From contig JAXGZG010000004.1 in NCBI GenBank assembly GCA_040771825.1, forward strand, positions 124,001-188,000: a stretch of 64,000 nt of DNA, written 5' to 3'. The DNA comes from JAXGZG01 sp040771825. Lineage in GTDB: Bacteria; Bacillota; Sulfobacillia; Fermentithermobacillales; Fermentithermobacillaceae. Positions 42,739 to 51,019 of this stretch are shown piece after piece; position 1 is the stretch's first letter; the number at the start of each line of letters is the position of its first letter. Made by a program: the position numbers and the translations under genes. The notes beneath the pieces were generated by a model. The model was not told where the DNA came from. It ran no database searches and saw only the letters and a list, made by a program, of their open reading frames with translations.

Positions 42739-44336
42739 CTTCGGGCTTCCTAAGCATAATTCTTCATGCTCATTTGCCTTACGTTAAGAATCCCGAGAAT
42801 GAAGACTCATTGGAAGGACGGTGGCTGTTCCAGGCCATTACCGAGTGTTACATGCCTCTCCTCAATGGCCTATTTAGCCTCCTAGAGGAAGACGTGAAAT
42901 TTCGTCTCGGCGTCTCCTTGTCACCCCCTCTTCTGGAGATGCTGGCAGACCCCCTTCTCCAAGCAAGATACAAGACATACCTGGAAAACCTAGTTGAGTT
43001 GTCAGAGAAGGAGATCGAAAGGACCTCGTACGATAGGCGAGTCCAGGACTTGGCCCGGATGTACCGGGACAGGTTTCAGGAGCTGCTCCGAGACTACACC
43101 GACAGGTACCATCAGGACCTTGTTGAGCCGTGGCGGATTCTAGAATCCCAAGGGCGGGTTGAGCTCATGGCCACCGCAGCCACCCACGGATACTTGCCCT
43201 TGCTCTTGCACAATGAGGCGATTCTCGCCCAAATCAAAGCGGGCGTTGCGGCTTTCAGGAAACACTTCCACCATGAGCCTAGGGGGTTTTGGCTTCCAGA
43301 GTGCGCCTATGTGCCTGAAATCGAGAGTCTCCTCAAAGACGAAAACCTGACCTATTTTGTCACCGAAACCCACGGCCTTTTGTTCGCCACACCCAGACCC
43401 AAGTTCGGCTACCACGCGCCAATAGCCACTCCACATGGCCTTTTGGCTTTTGCCAGAGACCCTGATTGCTCCAAACAAGTGTGGAGCGCACAAGAAGGAT
43501 ATCCAGGAGATGGCCTGTACCGGGAATACTACAGAGACATCGGCTACGAGCTTTCTGAAGATTACCTGGGGAAGGCGCTACCCGGGGCAACCAGGGTACC
43601 CACAGGAATCAAGTATCACCGGGTAACCGACAGGAAAAGCGATCACAAGGAAATCTATGAGCCTGGCCGGGCCTTAGCCAAAGCATGGGAGCATGCGGGG
43701 AATTTCGTGTTTTGGCGGAACAAGGAAGCCGAGCACTGGGCCGGAGTCCTGGGCAGAAACCCCATCATGGTGGCGCCCTATGACGCGGAGTTATTCGGCC
43801 ATTGGTGGTATGAAGGACCTGTGTGGCTGGCTAACGTTTTCCGTCGCCTTTCCCAAAAAGAAAATCAAGTCACTGCCATAACCCCTTGGGAATACCTGCA
43901 GTACTACCCAGTTAACCAAGTGTCCCAGCCCGCCATATCCAGCTGGGGCTATAAGGGATATCACGAAGTATGGCTGGAAGGATCAAACCATTGGGTCTAC
44001 AGGCATTTGCACCAGTGTCAGGAAAGGTTGATGCGGATTTCCCGCATGAACAAGAATGCCAGAGGGCTCCAGAGACGTGCCTTAAGCCAGGCGGTAAGAG
44101 AGCTGCTTCTGGCCCAATCTTCTGACTGGCCCTTCATTATGAAGACCGGGACAGTTCCAGACTACGCCAGAAACCGATTCATCACTCACATTGGCCGCCT
44201 GCAGAAGCTTTGCGACGAAATCGAGCAAGGAGCCACCGACCCTGAACACCTTCTGCACCTGGAGAGTCTGGACAGCGTGTTCCAAGACATTGACTTGGCG
44301 GGGCTATATGACGCCTCAAACTGCCAAGCGCCGTGA
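42735..44336 (+). CDS. GH57 family 1,4-alpha-glucan branching enzyme
   Basis: Makes alpha-1,6 branches in glycogen; GH57 type with a DUF1957 C-terminal domain. The opening SIILHAHLPYVKNPE has the first conserved histidines; the nucleophile region is GFWLPECAYVPEIE (Glu), and the acid/base region is PYDAELFGHWWYEGP (Asp). Length 533 matches the family. The TTG start overlaps the DUF4912 stop and lies nine bases after GGGAGG. Confidence 0.93.
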   Translation: MTSGFLSIILHAHLPYVKNPENEDSLEGRWLFQAITECYMPLLNGLFSLLEEDVKFRLGVSLSPPLLEMLADPLLQARYKTYLENLVELSEKEIERTSYDRRVQDLARMYRDRFQELLRDYTDRYHQDLVEPWRILESQGRVELMATAATHGYLPLLLHNEAILAQIKAGVAAFRKHFHHEPRGFWLPECAYVPEIESLLKDENLTYFVTETHGLLFATPRPKFGYHAPIATPHGLLAFARDPDCSKQVWSAQEGYPGDGLYREYYRDIGYELSEDYLGKALPGATRVPTGIKYHRVTDRKSDHKEIYEPGRALAKAWEHAGNFVFWRNKEAEHWAGVLGRNPIMVAPYDAELFGHWWYEGPVWLANVFRRLSQKENQVTAITPWEYLQYYPVNQVSQPAISSWGYKGYHEVWLEGSNHWVYRHLHQCQERLMRISRMNKNARGLQRRALSQAVRELLLAQSSDWPFIMKTGTVPDYARNRFITHIGRLQKLCDEIEQGATDPEHLLHLESLDSVFQDIDLAGLYDASNCQAP

Positions 44337-44346
44337 TAATGAAGGG

Positions 44347-45087
44347 ATGATGCCGTTGCCGGAGTCAATTACTCCTATGGAGAAAGCCCAAAACGTCAAA
44401 GAACTGGGCACTACCGGTGTGCCTTCTCCCAAAAGCGGGATCTTTTGCCTGCCCATTATAGGGCAGATAGAGGGCCACATCGTGCTGCCCTCTCAGAACA
44501 AAACCACTAAGTACGAACACGTTATGCCCCAGCTTGTGGCTATTGAAGAAAACCCCGATGTGTCTTCATTGCTTATTCTGCTAAACACCGTAGGCGGAGA
44601 CGTAGAGGCGGGCTTGGCCATAGCCGAGCTTATCAGAAGCATGTCCAAGCCGACAGTTTCCTTGGTTCTTGGCGGTGGACACAGCATCGGCGTCCCGGTT
44701 GCGGTAGCGGCAAGCCACTCTTTCATCACCAACTCTGCCACCATGACCATTCACCCAATACGCTTGGCCGGAACGGTGCTAGGAGTCCCCCAAACCTACG
44801 AGTATCTTGAGAAGATGCAGGACCGGGTGATTCACTTCGTCACCCAAAACTCCAAAGTCACCGAGGAGAAATTCCGAGAGCTCATGTTTCGCACCGGTGA
44901 GTTGGCCAGGGACATCGGCACAGTCCTTGTGGGAAAGGACGCCACTAGTGTGGGCCTCATAGACGAGGTGGGAGGGCTCTCCCAGGCAATCGCTAAGCTC
45001 CAAGAACTCACAAAAGCACGGGAGAAGCCCGAGACACAGGAGACGGGAGGCGGAAACAATGGTGATATACACGATATATCCTCCTGA
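44347..45087 (+). CDS. tepA: TepA-type ClpP-like serine protease
   Basis: Cytoplasmic ClpP-fold peptidase (TepA/YmfB), conserved in spore formers next to ylzJ and spoIIIE and implicated in signal-peptide or small-protein degradation. The oxyanion/fold motif is LLNTVGGDVEAGLAIAELI and the catalytic serine is in LVLGGGHSIGVPVAVAA; a histidine follows in MTIHPIRLAG. The ATG at 44347 follows AAGGG; the longer open frame upstream overlaps the GH57 gene and lacks resemblance. Length 246. Confidence 0.9.
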   Translation: MMPLPESITPMEKAQNVKELGTTGVPSPKSGIFCLPIIGQIEGHIVLPSQNKTTKYEHVMPQLVAIEENPDVSSLLILLNTVGGDVEAGLAIAELIRSMSKPTVSLVLGGGHSIGVPVAVAASHSFITNSATMTIHPIRLAGTVLGVPQTYEYLEKMQDRVIHFVTQNSKVTEEKFRELMFRTGELARDIGTVLVGKDATSVGLIDEVGGLSQAIAKLQELTKAREKPETQETGGGNNGDIHDISS

Positions 45088-45277
45088 AACCGTCCTTGAG
45101 GCCCGCGCAGAAGACAAAAGACACTACTTTTGCGTGGAATACCAAGGACGCACATTCGTACTTGAGTTGGTTGACGGACAAGCACAAATAGTTCGCCTCG
45201 TGTCACTAGACCCAAAGGACTACCTCAACCCAAGCTGGCAGCCGGGAACCACATTTGGCTTTGCCGTGCCTAGATAG
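45059..45277 (+). CDS. ylzJ: YlzJ-like protein
   Basis: Small protein (72 residues) of the YlzJ family, which follows tepA in many Bacillota; function unknown. It begins MVIYTIYPPETVLEA, has RTFVLELVDGQAQIVRLVS in the middle, and ends with the conserved DYLNPSWQPGTTF. The ATG follows GGAGG by eight bases inside the last codons of tepA, so it is translationally coupled with a 29-base overlap. Confidence 0.85.
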   Translation: MVIYTIYPPETVLEARAEDKRHYFCVEYQGRTFVLELVDGQAQIVRLVSLDPKDYLNPSWQPGTTFGFAVPR

Positions 45278-45283
45278 AGCCGC

Positions 45284-45338
45284 GACCTCCTAATGGCCTT
45301 GCCGTATTACTGGACGTCAAGGCCGAAGATAGGAGGTC
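45284..45338 (+). promoter_or_regulatory. Hairpin masking the ribosome site of the 50-residue protein
   Basis: GACCTCCT (45284-45291) pairs perfectly with AGGAGGTC (45331-45338), and GGCCTTG (45295-45301) pairs with CAAGGCC (45318-45324). The AGGAGG ribosome site lies in the 3' arm, so translation of the next gene would be blocked while the hairpin is closed. No T tract follows, so it is not a terminator. Confidence 0.65.
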
Positions 45339-45344
45339 AGGGAC

Positions 45345-45497
45345 ATGCGGTGTGGCTGCTTAGGGATTATGCTGCTCGTGGCGGGAGCCGTGGCCCTCAT
45401 GGCCAGCGTCGTGGCAGTTGGTTTTGGAATAGTGGGTGGCGTCTTCCGCGCAGTGTTTGCAGTTGTAGGTGGAATTCTCCACGCCATATTCCGCTGA
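45345..45497 (+). CDS. Tiny hydrophobic glycine-rich membrane protein (50 residues)
   Basis: A short frame with a strong AGGAGG seven bases ahead of its ATG. The product starts MRCGCLGIMLLVAGAVALMA and continues with a second hydrophobic stretch rich in Gly and Val (VVAVGFGIVGGVFRAVFAVV), ending HAIFR. Two cysteines near the N-terminus are unusual. No family recognised. It follows ylzJ by 67 bases behind a strong hairpin and precedes an intrinsic hairpin. A small membrane regulator or spore protein is possible but unproven. Confidence 0.65.
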   Translation: MRCGCLGIMLLVAGAVALMASVVAVGFGIVGGVFRAVFAVVGGILHAIFR

Positions 45498-45516
45498 AAT
45501 CCGAGGATAGAAACAC

Positions 45517-45549
45517 GCCCGGTGTGGAGAATTGATCTCTGCACCGGGC
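45517..45549. terminator. Hairpin between convergent genes (weak terminator)
   Basis: GCCCGGTG and CACCGGGC form a perfect 8-bp stem between the convergent 50-residue protein gene and the ThiS-like gene. The minus strand continues GTGTTTCT, so it could end the oxidoreductase operon, although the T tract is poor. Confidence 0.5.
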
Positions 45550-45562
45550 GCCGTGTATAGGC

Positions 45563-45796
45563 CTAGCCTCCAGAAAGAGGCGAAACCAAAACCACATCGT
45601 CCCCGTCACGGAGTTTGTAGCTTGTCTCTACCCTCTCTCCATTAACTAGAGCAAACATCACAAGGTCCGTTGAGAAACCTATCTGAAGAAGGAGATCGTC
45701 GATTGACTGATGCTCCGGAGACTCCACGGTCATCCTAGACTCTCCGCTTGGGAAATACTGAGCCGAGCCTCCTACACAAGAGACTGTCACTATCAC
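45563..45796 (-). CDS. MoaD/ThiS-like sulfur carrier protein
   Basis: Ubiquitin-fold sulfur carrier of 77 residues ending in the required Gly-Gly (VLVSPLSGG). The middle (IDDLLLQIGFSTDLVMFALVNGERV, read in parts) and LRDGDDVVLVSPLSGG match MoaD/ThiS. It follows the aldehyde ferredoxin oxidoreductase gene by about 26 bases and probably supplies dithiolene sulfur for the tungstopterin cofactor; that role is inferred. The GTG at 45796 lies nine bases after AAGGAG. Confidence 0.88.
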   Translation of the reverse strand: MIVTVSCVGGSAQYFPSGESRMTVESPEHQSIDDLLLQIGFSTDLVMFALVNGERVETSYKLRDGDDVVLVSPLSGG

Positions 45797-45822
45797 ATCT
45801 CCTCACTCCTTCCCAAATGCCC

Positions 45823-47679
45823 TCAAATATCGTACCCGGCTTTCTTCAACTCTTCCGCAACGAACCCGAGATTCATAGCCTCCAGTTTCTGACTTGAGGG
45901 AATCCCGTCAGGAGTCCAGCCGCGCTTGGCGTAATAGTCGTCCAATAGCGCATCTGCAGATTCCTTGGGAATGCAGTGGCCTTTAGCCGGTCCGTCAGGA
46001 ATGGGTTCCTCCATGAATCTGGCCGGCGGGTAGTCGTAAGATCTCCCGAAACCCTCAATCTCCCTGGCCGAAAAAGCCCTGGTAAGATGCCACACTCTCT
46101 CGGCAACCTTATAGAGGTCCTCAAGCGAGCAGTTCATGCCCGTTACCATGGGGAATATCTCGGCGTAGTTCTCCAGCTCAAAACCTATCTCGACCCACTG
46201 AAGCCTGCAAAGACCCAAGATATCGAACATCGGCCTGATGTGCTGAAGCTCGATGGTCTTGTCGGCTCTTCCCTCTAGGCCATCCCTGCCTTGGGCCACG
46301 TCGTAGGTTACTGCCCAAGAACGGTTGTGGTGCGCCCCAACGTCGCAGGTCATGTAAGAAAGCATCATTGAAGGCGCCCAGCGGGCTTCGTACCCCGACC
46401 ATTCAACGCCCTTAACCTGGATGGCGAACTTCTCAGAGCCTCCGCCGATCTCCTTGGACGCATCCCGCACGCCTCGGGCCAAGATCTCGCCGATGCCTTC
46501 CCGCTTGGCTATTTTCTCCAAAAGGTACACTACCGACGACAGGTCTCCCCATGCCAGCTTGCGCCCGATTTGCTCTTCTGTAATCAGGCCCTTCAGGAAA
46601 CACTCGATGGCAAAGCCCACGACGTTCCCGCCAGAGATGGTGTCAAGGCCCAGGTCATCCGCTATGGCGTTGGCGTAGGCTACTTCTTCGATCTGGTCCA
46701 AGGCCACGTTTCCGCCTAAGAGAGCGATGGTCTCGTACTCGGGGCCTTCCACCATGGTGTCTCCCAAAATGGTGCTGGCTTTGGAGTACTTTCCGCAAGG
46801 CGTCGGGCAACAGAAGCAACCTTTGTCGTTGACCCAAATCCTGTCTATCAAGGCCTGGCCGTTGATGCCTTTGTGACCCTCGAAATAAGAAGAGGAAAAG
46901 TTCCTTGTGGGGAACACTCCCACCTTGTTGGTCCAATCTACAACCTCGGCAGTGCCATAGGGGGTCCAGGTTTTGAAACCGGGCTTGCTGAAGCAGGTGG
47001 CGTACATCTCTTTGCCCTTTGCGGCTACCGCCTCAGGATCCGCAAGAGGAATCGACTTGGTGCCGCGAACGGCCACAGCCTTTAGGTTCTTGGAACCCAT
47101 GACGGCTCCTACTCCGGTTCGTCCCGCCTGACGGCCGAAGTCGTGGGACACGCACGCGAAGTTGACCAAATTCTCTCCGGCGGGTCCAATGAGGGCAATC
47201 TGGAAGTCCTCGCCCAATCTTCTCTTGAGACTGACTTCAGTGGCGATGGCGCCCTTGCCCCAAACGTCCGAAGCGTCTTCTATAGTGACCTTCTCGTCAT
47301 CAATCACTACAATGACGGGGGATGAGGCCCTGCCGCGTATCACAATCCCGTCGTATCCGGCGTACTTTATCTCAGGAGCGAACATGCCGCCCATGTTTGA
47401 GTCGCCGTACCCGCCGCTGGCAGGAGATTTGGTCCCCATATGAACCTTGCCTGAAGCGGGCAAATAGACGCCGCCCAAAGGGCCGGGCGCCATAACTACC
47501 ACGTTCTCAGGAGAAAAAGGCTCGGTTCCCGGAGGCACGAGGTCCCAAAGGAGCTTGGCTACAAACCCTCGACCCCCAAGGTAGTCCCTCTTGAGATCCT
47601 CTGGGGTTGGCTTGGCGCAAGAGGTCTTAGCGGTTAGGTCGATCTCCAGGAGCTTTCCCATGTATCCACCAAAAGTCAT
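45823..47679 (-). CDS. aor: Tungsten-type aldehyde:ferredoxin oxidoreductase
   Basis: Oxidises aldehydes to acids with reduction of ferredoxin, or an analogous tungstopterin reaction; cytoplasmic, oxygen-sensitive. 618 residues. Landmarks are YLGGRGFVAKLLWDLVPPG, the pterin-binding SGGYGDSNMGGMFAPEIKYAG (read in parts), the [4Fe-4S] cysteines CFCCPTPC with the fourth in DILGLCRLQW, and RAFSAREI near the end. The ATG overlaps the polyferredoxin stop (ATGA). Substrate cannot be told from sequence. Confidence 0.93.
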   Translation of the reverse strand: MTFGGYMGKLLEIDLTAKTSCAKPTPEDLKRDYLGGRGFVAKLLWDLVPPGTEPFSPENVVVMAPGPLGGVYLPASGKVHMGTKSPASGGYGDSNMGGMFAPEIKYAGYDGIVIRGRASSPVIVVIDDEKVTIEDASDVWGKGAIATEVSLKRRLGEDFQIALIGPAGENLVNFACVSHDFGRQAGRTGVGAVMGSKNLKAVAVRGTKSIPLADPEAVAAKGKEMYATCFSKPGFKTWTPYGTAEVVDWTNKVGVFPTRNFSSSYFEGHKGINGQALIDRIWVNDKGCFCCPTPCGKYSKASTILGDTMVEGPEYETIALLGGNVALDQIEEVAYANAIADDLGLDTISGGNVVGFAIECFLKGLITEEQIGRKLAWGDLSSVVYLLEKIAKREGIGEILARGVRDASKEIGGGSEKFAIQVKGVEWSGYEARWAPSMMLSYMTCDVGAHHNRSWAVTYDVAQGRDGLEGRADKTIELQHIRPMFDILGLCRLQWVEIGFELENYAEIFPMVTGMNCSLEDLYKVAERVWHLTRAFSAREIEGFGRSYDYPPARFMEEPIPDGPAKGHCIPKESADALLDDYYAKRGWTPDGIPSSQKLEAMNLGFVAEELKKAGYDI

Positions 47680-48080
47680 GCCCTCTTCACCTCCTCATCG
47701 GCGTCAACAAGCGCTTCCTTGGGGCAATACTTGACACACTCGCCACACTGGATGCACACGAACGCCACGTTGGTCTCGCCGATCATCCTACACACGCCTT
47801 CAGGGCAGGCCTCTACGCATGCTCCGCAACCGATGCACTCGTCGGGCTCCACGCGGAAACTGCCATTTGGCTGCTCCTTGATGGCCCCGGTAGGGCAGGC
47901 ATCTCTACAGGCTCCGCAGTTGATACAGTACTTAAGCTCGAACTTTCCGGGAACAGGGAAATGCGGGATAACACTTATGGCGCCATATTTGGGGTTGTTA
48001 AGCCCCTGATTGGACACGGCGCAAACAAGCATGCACGCCCTGCAACCGGAACAACGATCTGAAATCGCAGAAAGTCTCAT
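47676..48080 (-). CDS. Polyferredoxin-like 4Fe-4S protein partner of AOR
   Basis: 134-residue electron-transfer protein with four cysteine-rich motifs: CSGCRACMLVC, CINCGACRDACP, CIGCGACVEACP and CIQCGECVKYCP, together sixteen cysteines for up to four [4Fe-4S] clusters. It resembles HycB/AorA-type subunits that feed electrons from aldehyde oxidoreductases. I chose the ATG at 48080 with GGAGG seven bases upstream; the open frame extends to 48317 without resemblance. First gene of the aor operon, divergent from the radical SAM gene. Confidence 0.92.
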   Translation of the reverse strand: MRLSAISDRCSGCRACMLVCAVSNQGLNNPKYGAISVIPHFPVPGKFELKYCINCGACRDACPTGAIKEQPNGSFRVEPDECIGCGACVEACPEGVCRMIGETNVAFVCIQCGECVKYCPKEALVDADEEVKRA

Positions 48081-48253
48081 GGCTCGTCCTCCAATCCGGT
48101 CTCTGTGCTCTCTATTAACTTTCGACTTGCGTTCTAGAGGTTCCTTCGTGATGTTTTGCAACACCGTTCCCAATTCCAAATAGTTCGGGACCGCATAACC
48201 AACGCTTATGTGACGACGCCACCAAAGTTGGGATACGCCATAATCATAGCACT

Positions 48254-48280
48254 CGAGAAATTCTCGGCCTTTGGTATAAA
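48254..48280 (+). promoter_or_regulatory. Promoter of the radical SAM gene with an overlapping palindrome
   Basis: An extended -10 (TGGTATAAA, ending at 48280) lies 24 bases ahead of the start codon. The -35 region contains a perfect 13-base palindrome, CGAGAAATTCTCG (48254-48266), a good position for repressor binding between the divergent aor and radical SAM units. Confidence 0.5.
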
Positions 48281-48304
48281 ATGCAGAGGGAGGCGAATGG
48301 TCAA

Positions 48305-49636
48305 ATGAGACGAGCAAGAATCGGCGATCTCAAACTTCATCTGAGAAGCGAGAAAGACGGCACGGGAGTGCTGGTCATAAACGCTTCTGCCGCCCTTTTC
48401 CTTGACAGGGTCGCCATGTCTTACTTGGACGCCTTCATGGCTGAAAGCGAGAAACTCAAAGACTCCGAGTGGTTGGAAGACCCTCTGAACGCAGGCCGCC
48501 TTCTTTTCCCCGGCATCGCGTCGAGAATCAGGCGGAGGTTCAGAGTACATAAGAAAACCGCCGAAGCTGACTGGACTAGGCTGTGGCAAACCGTGTTGGC
48601 CGTGGCTACTGGAGAGTCTTGCCCTTTCTCTGACTACGAGGTAAGGCGCGTGGAGCCTCTGTCAGTGGATCTGTCCGCCCCATATAGGTGCGACCTAATC
48701 GTGACTTACAGATGCCAAAACAACTGCTCTCACTGTTACGCAGGGGGACCCCACAAAACCTGCGAGTTGGAGGCAGAACATTGGAAGGAAATCATAGAGA
48801 AACTTGCTCTCTGGGGCGTCCCTACCCTGGTCTTCACAGGCGGTGAACCTCTGCTCCGGGAAGATCTGGAAGAGATGATTGGGGCGGCCGAAGACTCGGG
48901 GTGCGTGACCGGGCTCATTACCAACGGGAGGTTGCTCACTGAACCTAGGGTCGAGAGACTTTTCCGGGCCGGGCTTGACTTTGTTCAGGTGACTCTTGAA
49001 TCCTCCGATGAAGACATTCACGATGGCATGGTGGGAGCTAAAGGCGCCTGGAAGGAGACTGTGTCCGGCATCAAGAACGCTGCCGGGCGTATTTTCACAA
49101 CTACTAACACCACCGTGACTCCAGAAAATCTTGGGACAGTAATGTCTACAGTGGCGCTTCTGAAAGACCTTGGAGTGAAGAAATTCGGCATAAATGCCTT
49201 GATACGGGCAGGCCGCGGGACATCACAAGAAGGGATCTCCCGGCCAGAACTGGAGAGCACCCTCAAGGAAGTATCCCGCCTCTCACAGGACATGGACTTC
49301 CCCCTCATCTGGTACACGCCCACCTGCTATCAAGACCTAGACCCGGTGGCCCTTGGCCTCGGAGTCAAGACTTGCTCGGCAGCCAGCACAGTTATGGCCA
49401 TAGAGCCTGACGGCAACGCCATGCCCTGCCAGTCCTACTACCGCTCCATAGGAAACGCCCTCGAAGATAACATGGAGAGTATCTGGAATCACCCCCTCGC
49501 CAAATCCTTGCGACATCGAAGGGCCGACCTCCCGGCACACCCCGATTTCCCAGTCCTGCCCGAGAAATGCAGAGGATGCGCCCAGTTGCCGCTATGCGGC
49601 GGAGCGTGCCCCCTAGACCGCAGAAAATCGTGCTAG
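48305..49636 (+). CDS. Radical SAM/SPASM protein, tungsten-cofactor oxidoreductase maturase type
   Basis: 443-residue radical SAM enzyme. The N-terminal 110 residues resemble a PqqD-like binding region. The cluster motif is CQNNCSHC (CxxxCxxC), followed by VFTGGEPLLREDLEEM. A SPASM domain closes the protein with CSAASTVMAIEPDGNAMPC and CRGCAQLPLCGGACP. This family is typically adjacent to aor genes and is thought to mature the oxidoreductase or its cofactor; the exact reaction is unknown. I chose the ATG at 48305 with GGGAGG upstream, because an earlier ATG at 48281 lies at the promoter. Confidence 0.85.
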   Translation: MRRARIGDLKLHLRSEKDGTGVLVINASAALFLDRVAMSYLDAFMAESEKLKDSEWLEDPLNAGRLLFPGIASRIRRRFRVHKKTAEADWTRLWQTVLAVATGESCPFSDYEVRRVEPLSVDLSAPYRCDLIVTYRCQNNCSHCYAGGPHKTCELEAEHWKEIIEKLALWGVPTLVFTGGEPLLREDLEEMIGAAEDSGCVTGLITNGRLLTEPRVERLFRAGLDFVQVTLESSDEDIHDGMVGAKGAWKETVSGIKNAAGRIFTTTNTTVTPENLGTVMSTVALLKDLGVKKFGINALIRAGRGTSQEGISRPELESTLKEVSRLSQDMDFPLIWYTPTCYQDLDPVALGLGVKTCSAASTVMAIEPDGNAMPCQSYYRSIGNALEDNMESIWNHPLAKSLRHRRADLPAHPDFPVLPEKCRGCAQLPLCGGACPLDRRKSC

Positions 49637-49647
49637 AGCGCCTAGTA

Positions 49648-50097
49648 TCATCTGATGCGCGCTTTGCGGCCTGCTCGAGCCGTGAGCCACCGCTCCTTTA
49701 GGCGATAGGCCCCCGGATAGTACCCTACGATGTCCACTGGCGTTCCTATGACTACCATGGGGAATATGGCTTCAACATCCCAGTTGTGCATGCGGATACA
49801 ACCGTTGGATACGTACGTCCCTATGGCCCAGTCTGCGTTGGTTCCGTGGACCCCGTAGTTGCCCCAGGGCACGTCTAGGCCCAACCACCTGGTGCCTAGC
49901 ACTTCCCATGCAGGGAACATAACCTTCTCTGCCACACGCCAATTCCCCGCTGGAGTCGGCGTTGAGTATTTGCCCAAACCCACCGGATATGGCCCGTAAG
50001 ATCGTCCCGAGTAATAGAACACAAGGGTCCGTGAGCCGATGTCTATAACGATCCTGCCAAGATCGGAAGCATAGGACCAAGATTCTGGTCTGTACAA
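49648..50097 (-). CDS. L,D-transpeptidase (YkuD domain) without a visible signal peptide
   Basis: Catalytic domain for 3-3 peptidoglycan cross-links or lipoprotein attachment. The motif HGTNADWAIGTYVSNGCIRMHN contains the histidine and SxGCIR with the nucleophilic cysteine. LGKYSTPTPAGNWRV is the conserved substrate-side loop. The protein is only 149 residues and begins directly with the fold (RIVIDIGSRTLVFYYSG), with no signal peptide or LysM domain. A TTG start follows GGGGGA. In spore formers such proteins can act from the mother-cell side on spore cortex; that is inference. Confidence 0.87.
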   Translation of the reverse strand: MYRPESWSYASDLGRIVIDIGSRTLVFYYSGRSYGPYPVGLGKYSTPTPAGNWRVAEKVMFPAWEVLGTRWLGLDVPWGNYGVHGTNADWAIGTYVSNGCIRMHNWDVEAIFPMVVIGTPVDIVGYYPGAYRLKERWLTARAGRKARIR

Positions 50098-50146
50098 GAT
50101 GAGATCCCCCGTATATCCTATGAGGATCTAGAGCGGGTTGTTATGG

Positions 50147-51019
50147 CTAGCCCAGCAAGAGCCAGATCAAAGAGGCGATCCCAACCGCAAAGCAGTAGTA
50201 CGAGAAGGAGGAGAGGCGTCCTTGTCTGACGGCGCGGAATACCGTTCTCAGCGCCAAGACTCCCACGATCAAGGATACTAAAGCCCCCAAGAGGGAATTA
50301 AGTGTGAAAAAGGGCATTCCCGCTTTTCGGAGAGCGCGGAAATCCAGAAGTGCGGCCCCGAACACGGCGGGCAAAGACAGAAGAAACGAGAACCTAGCCG
50401 CGTCCTGGCGTCTGATACCCCCCATAAGCCCTGCGGCTATGGTTGCGCCTGACCGGGAAATGCCCGGTACGATGGCTACAGCTTGAGCCAGTCCTACCAG
50501 GCAAGCGTTGCCCAAAGTGACTGAAGGCATATCTGCCTCGTACGTTGCTTCCGCGCCATCATATCGCCTTCGGGCTCCGCGTCTCGGGGCGTCTTCCCTA
50601 AGATCGTCCTGTCCTGGGGCCCTTTTGGTAAGTCGAAGCACTAACCCGGTCACTATCAGCCCGAGAGAAGCCACACCGCCTGAAGAGAAGAGGTCTTCTA
50701 TTAGCCCTGAGCCAAAAATGCCCGCTAAAGCCGCAGGGATCGATGCCAAGACCACATAACCTACTAGCCGTAGAGCCCGCCCCCGCTGACCTCTTTCCTC
50801 GGGGAACAATACTGAGCCCGCCAGCCAAGAAATCTCGGCCCTCAACATGATCAACACTGCCATTCCAGTTCCCAAATGCAGCATGATGCTAAAGGACAGG
50901 CCGGGTTCGGGCAAACCCAAAATGCGCGAACCCAAGATCAAGTGCCCCGAACTGGACACGGGCAAGAACTCGGTCAAGCCCTGTATAATGCCCTGCAGAA
51001 TCGCTTGAACCGCGCTCAA
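50147..51019 (-). CDS. uppP: Undecaprenyl-diphosphatase
   Basis: Recycles the lipid carrier for cell-wall synthesis; integral membrane protein of 290 residues. The two signatures are QGLTEFLPVSSSGHLIL at the N-terminus and AIVPGISRSGATIAAGL in the middle. About eight hydrophobic helices are visible, with a charged loop around residues 130-165 longer than usual. The TTG start overlaps the upstream stop (TTGA). It precedes the L,D-transpeptidase gene, so both serve the cell wall. Confidence 0.95.
   Translation of the reverse strand: MSAVQAILQGIIQGLTEFLPVSSSGHLILGSRILGLPEPGLSFSIMLHLGTGMAVLIMLRAEISWLAGSVLFPEERGQRGRALRLVGYVVLASIPAALAGIFGSGLIEDLFSSGGVASLGLIVTGLVLRLTKRAPGQDDLREDAPRRGARRRYDGAEATYEADMPSVTLGNACLVGLAQAVAIVPGISRSGATIAAGLMGGIRRQDAARFSFLLSLPAVFGAALLDFRALRKAGMPFFTLNSLLGALVSLIVGVLALRTVFRAVRQGRLSSFSYYCFAVGIASLIWLLLG

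Noticed and set aside
45293..45535. 80-codon plus-strand frame over the small hydrophobic gene
   Set aside because: Its composition is Arg/Ser/Pro-rich, it starts inside the hairpin, and the overlapping 50-codon frame has the ribosome site.
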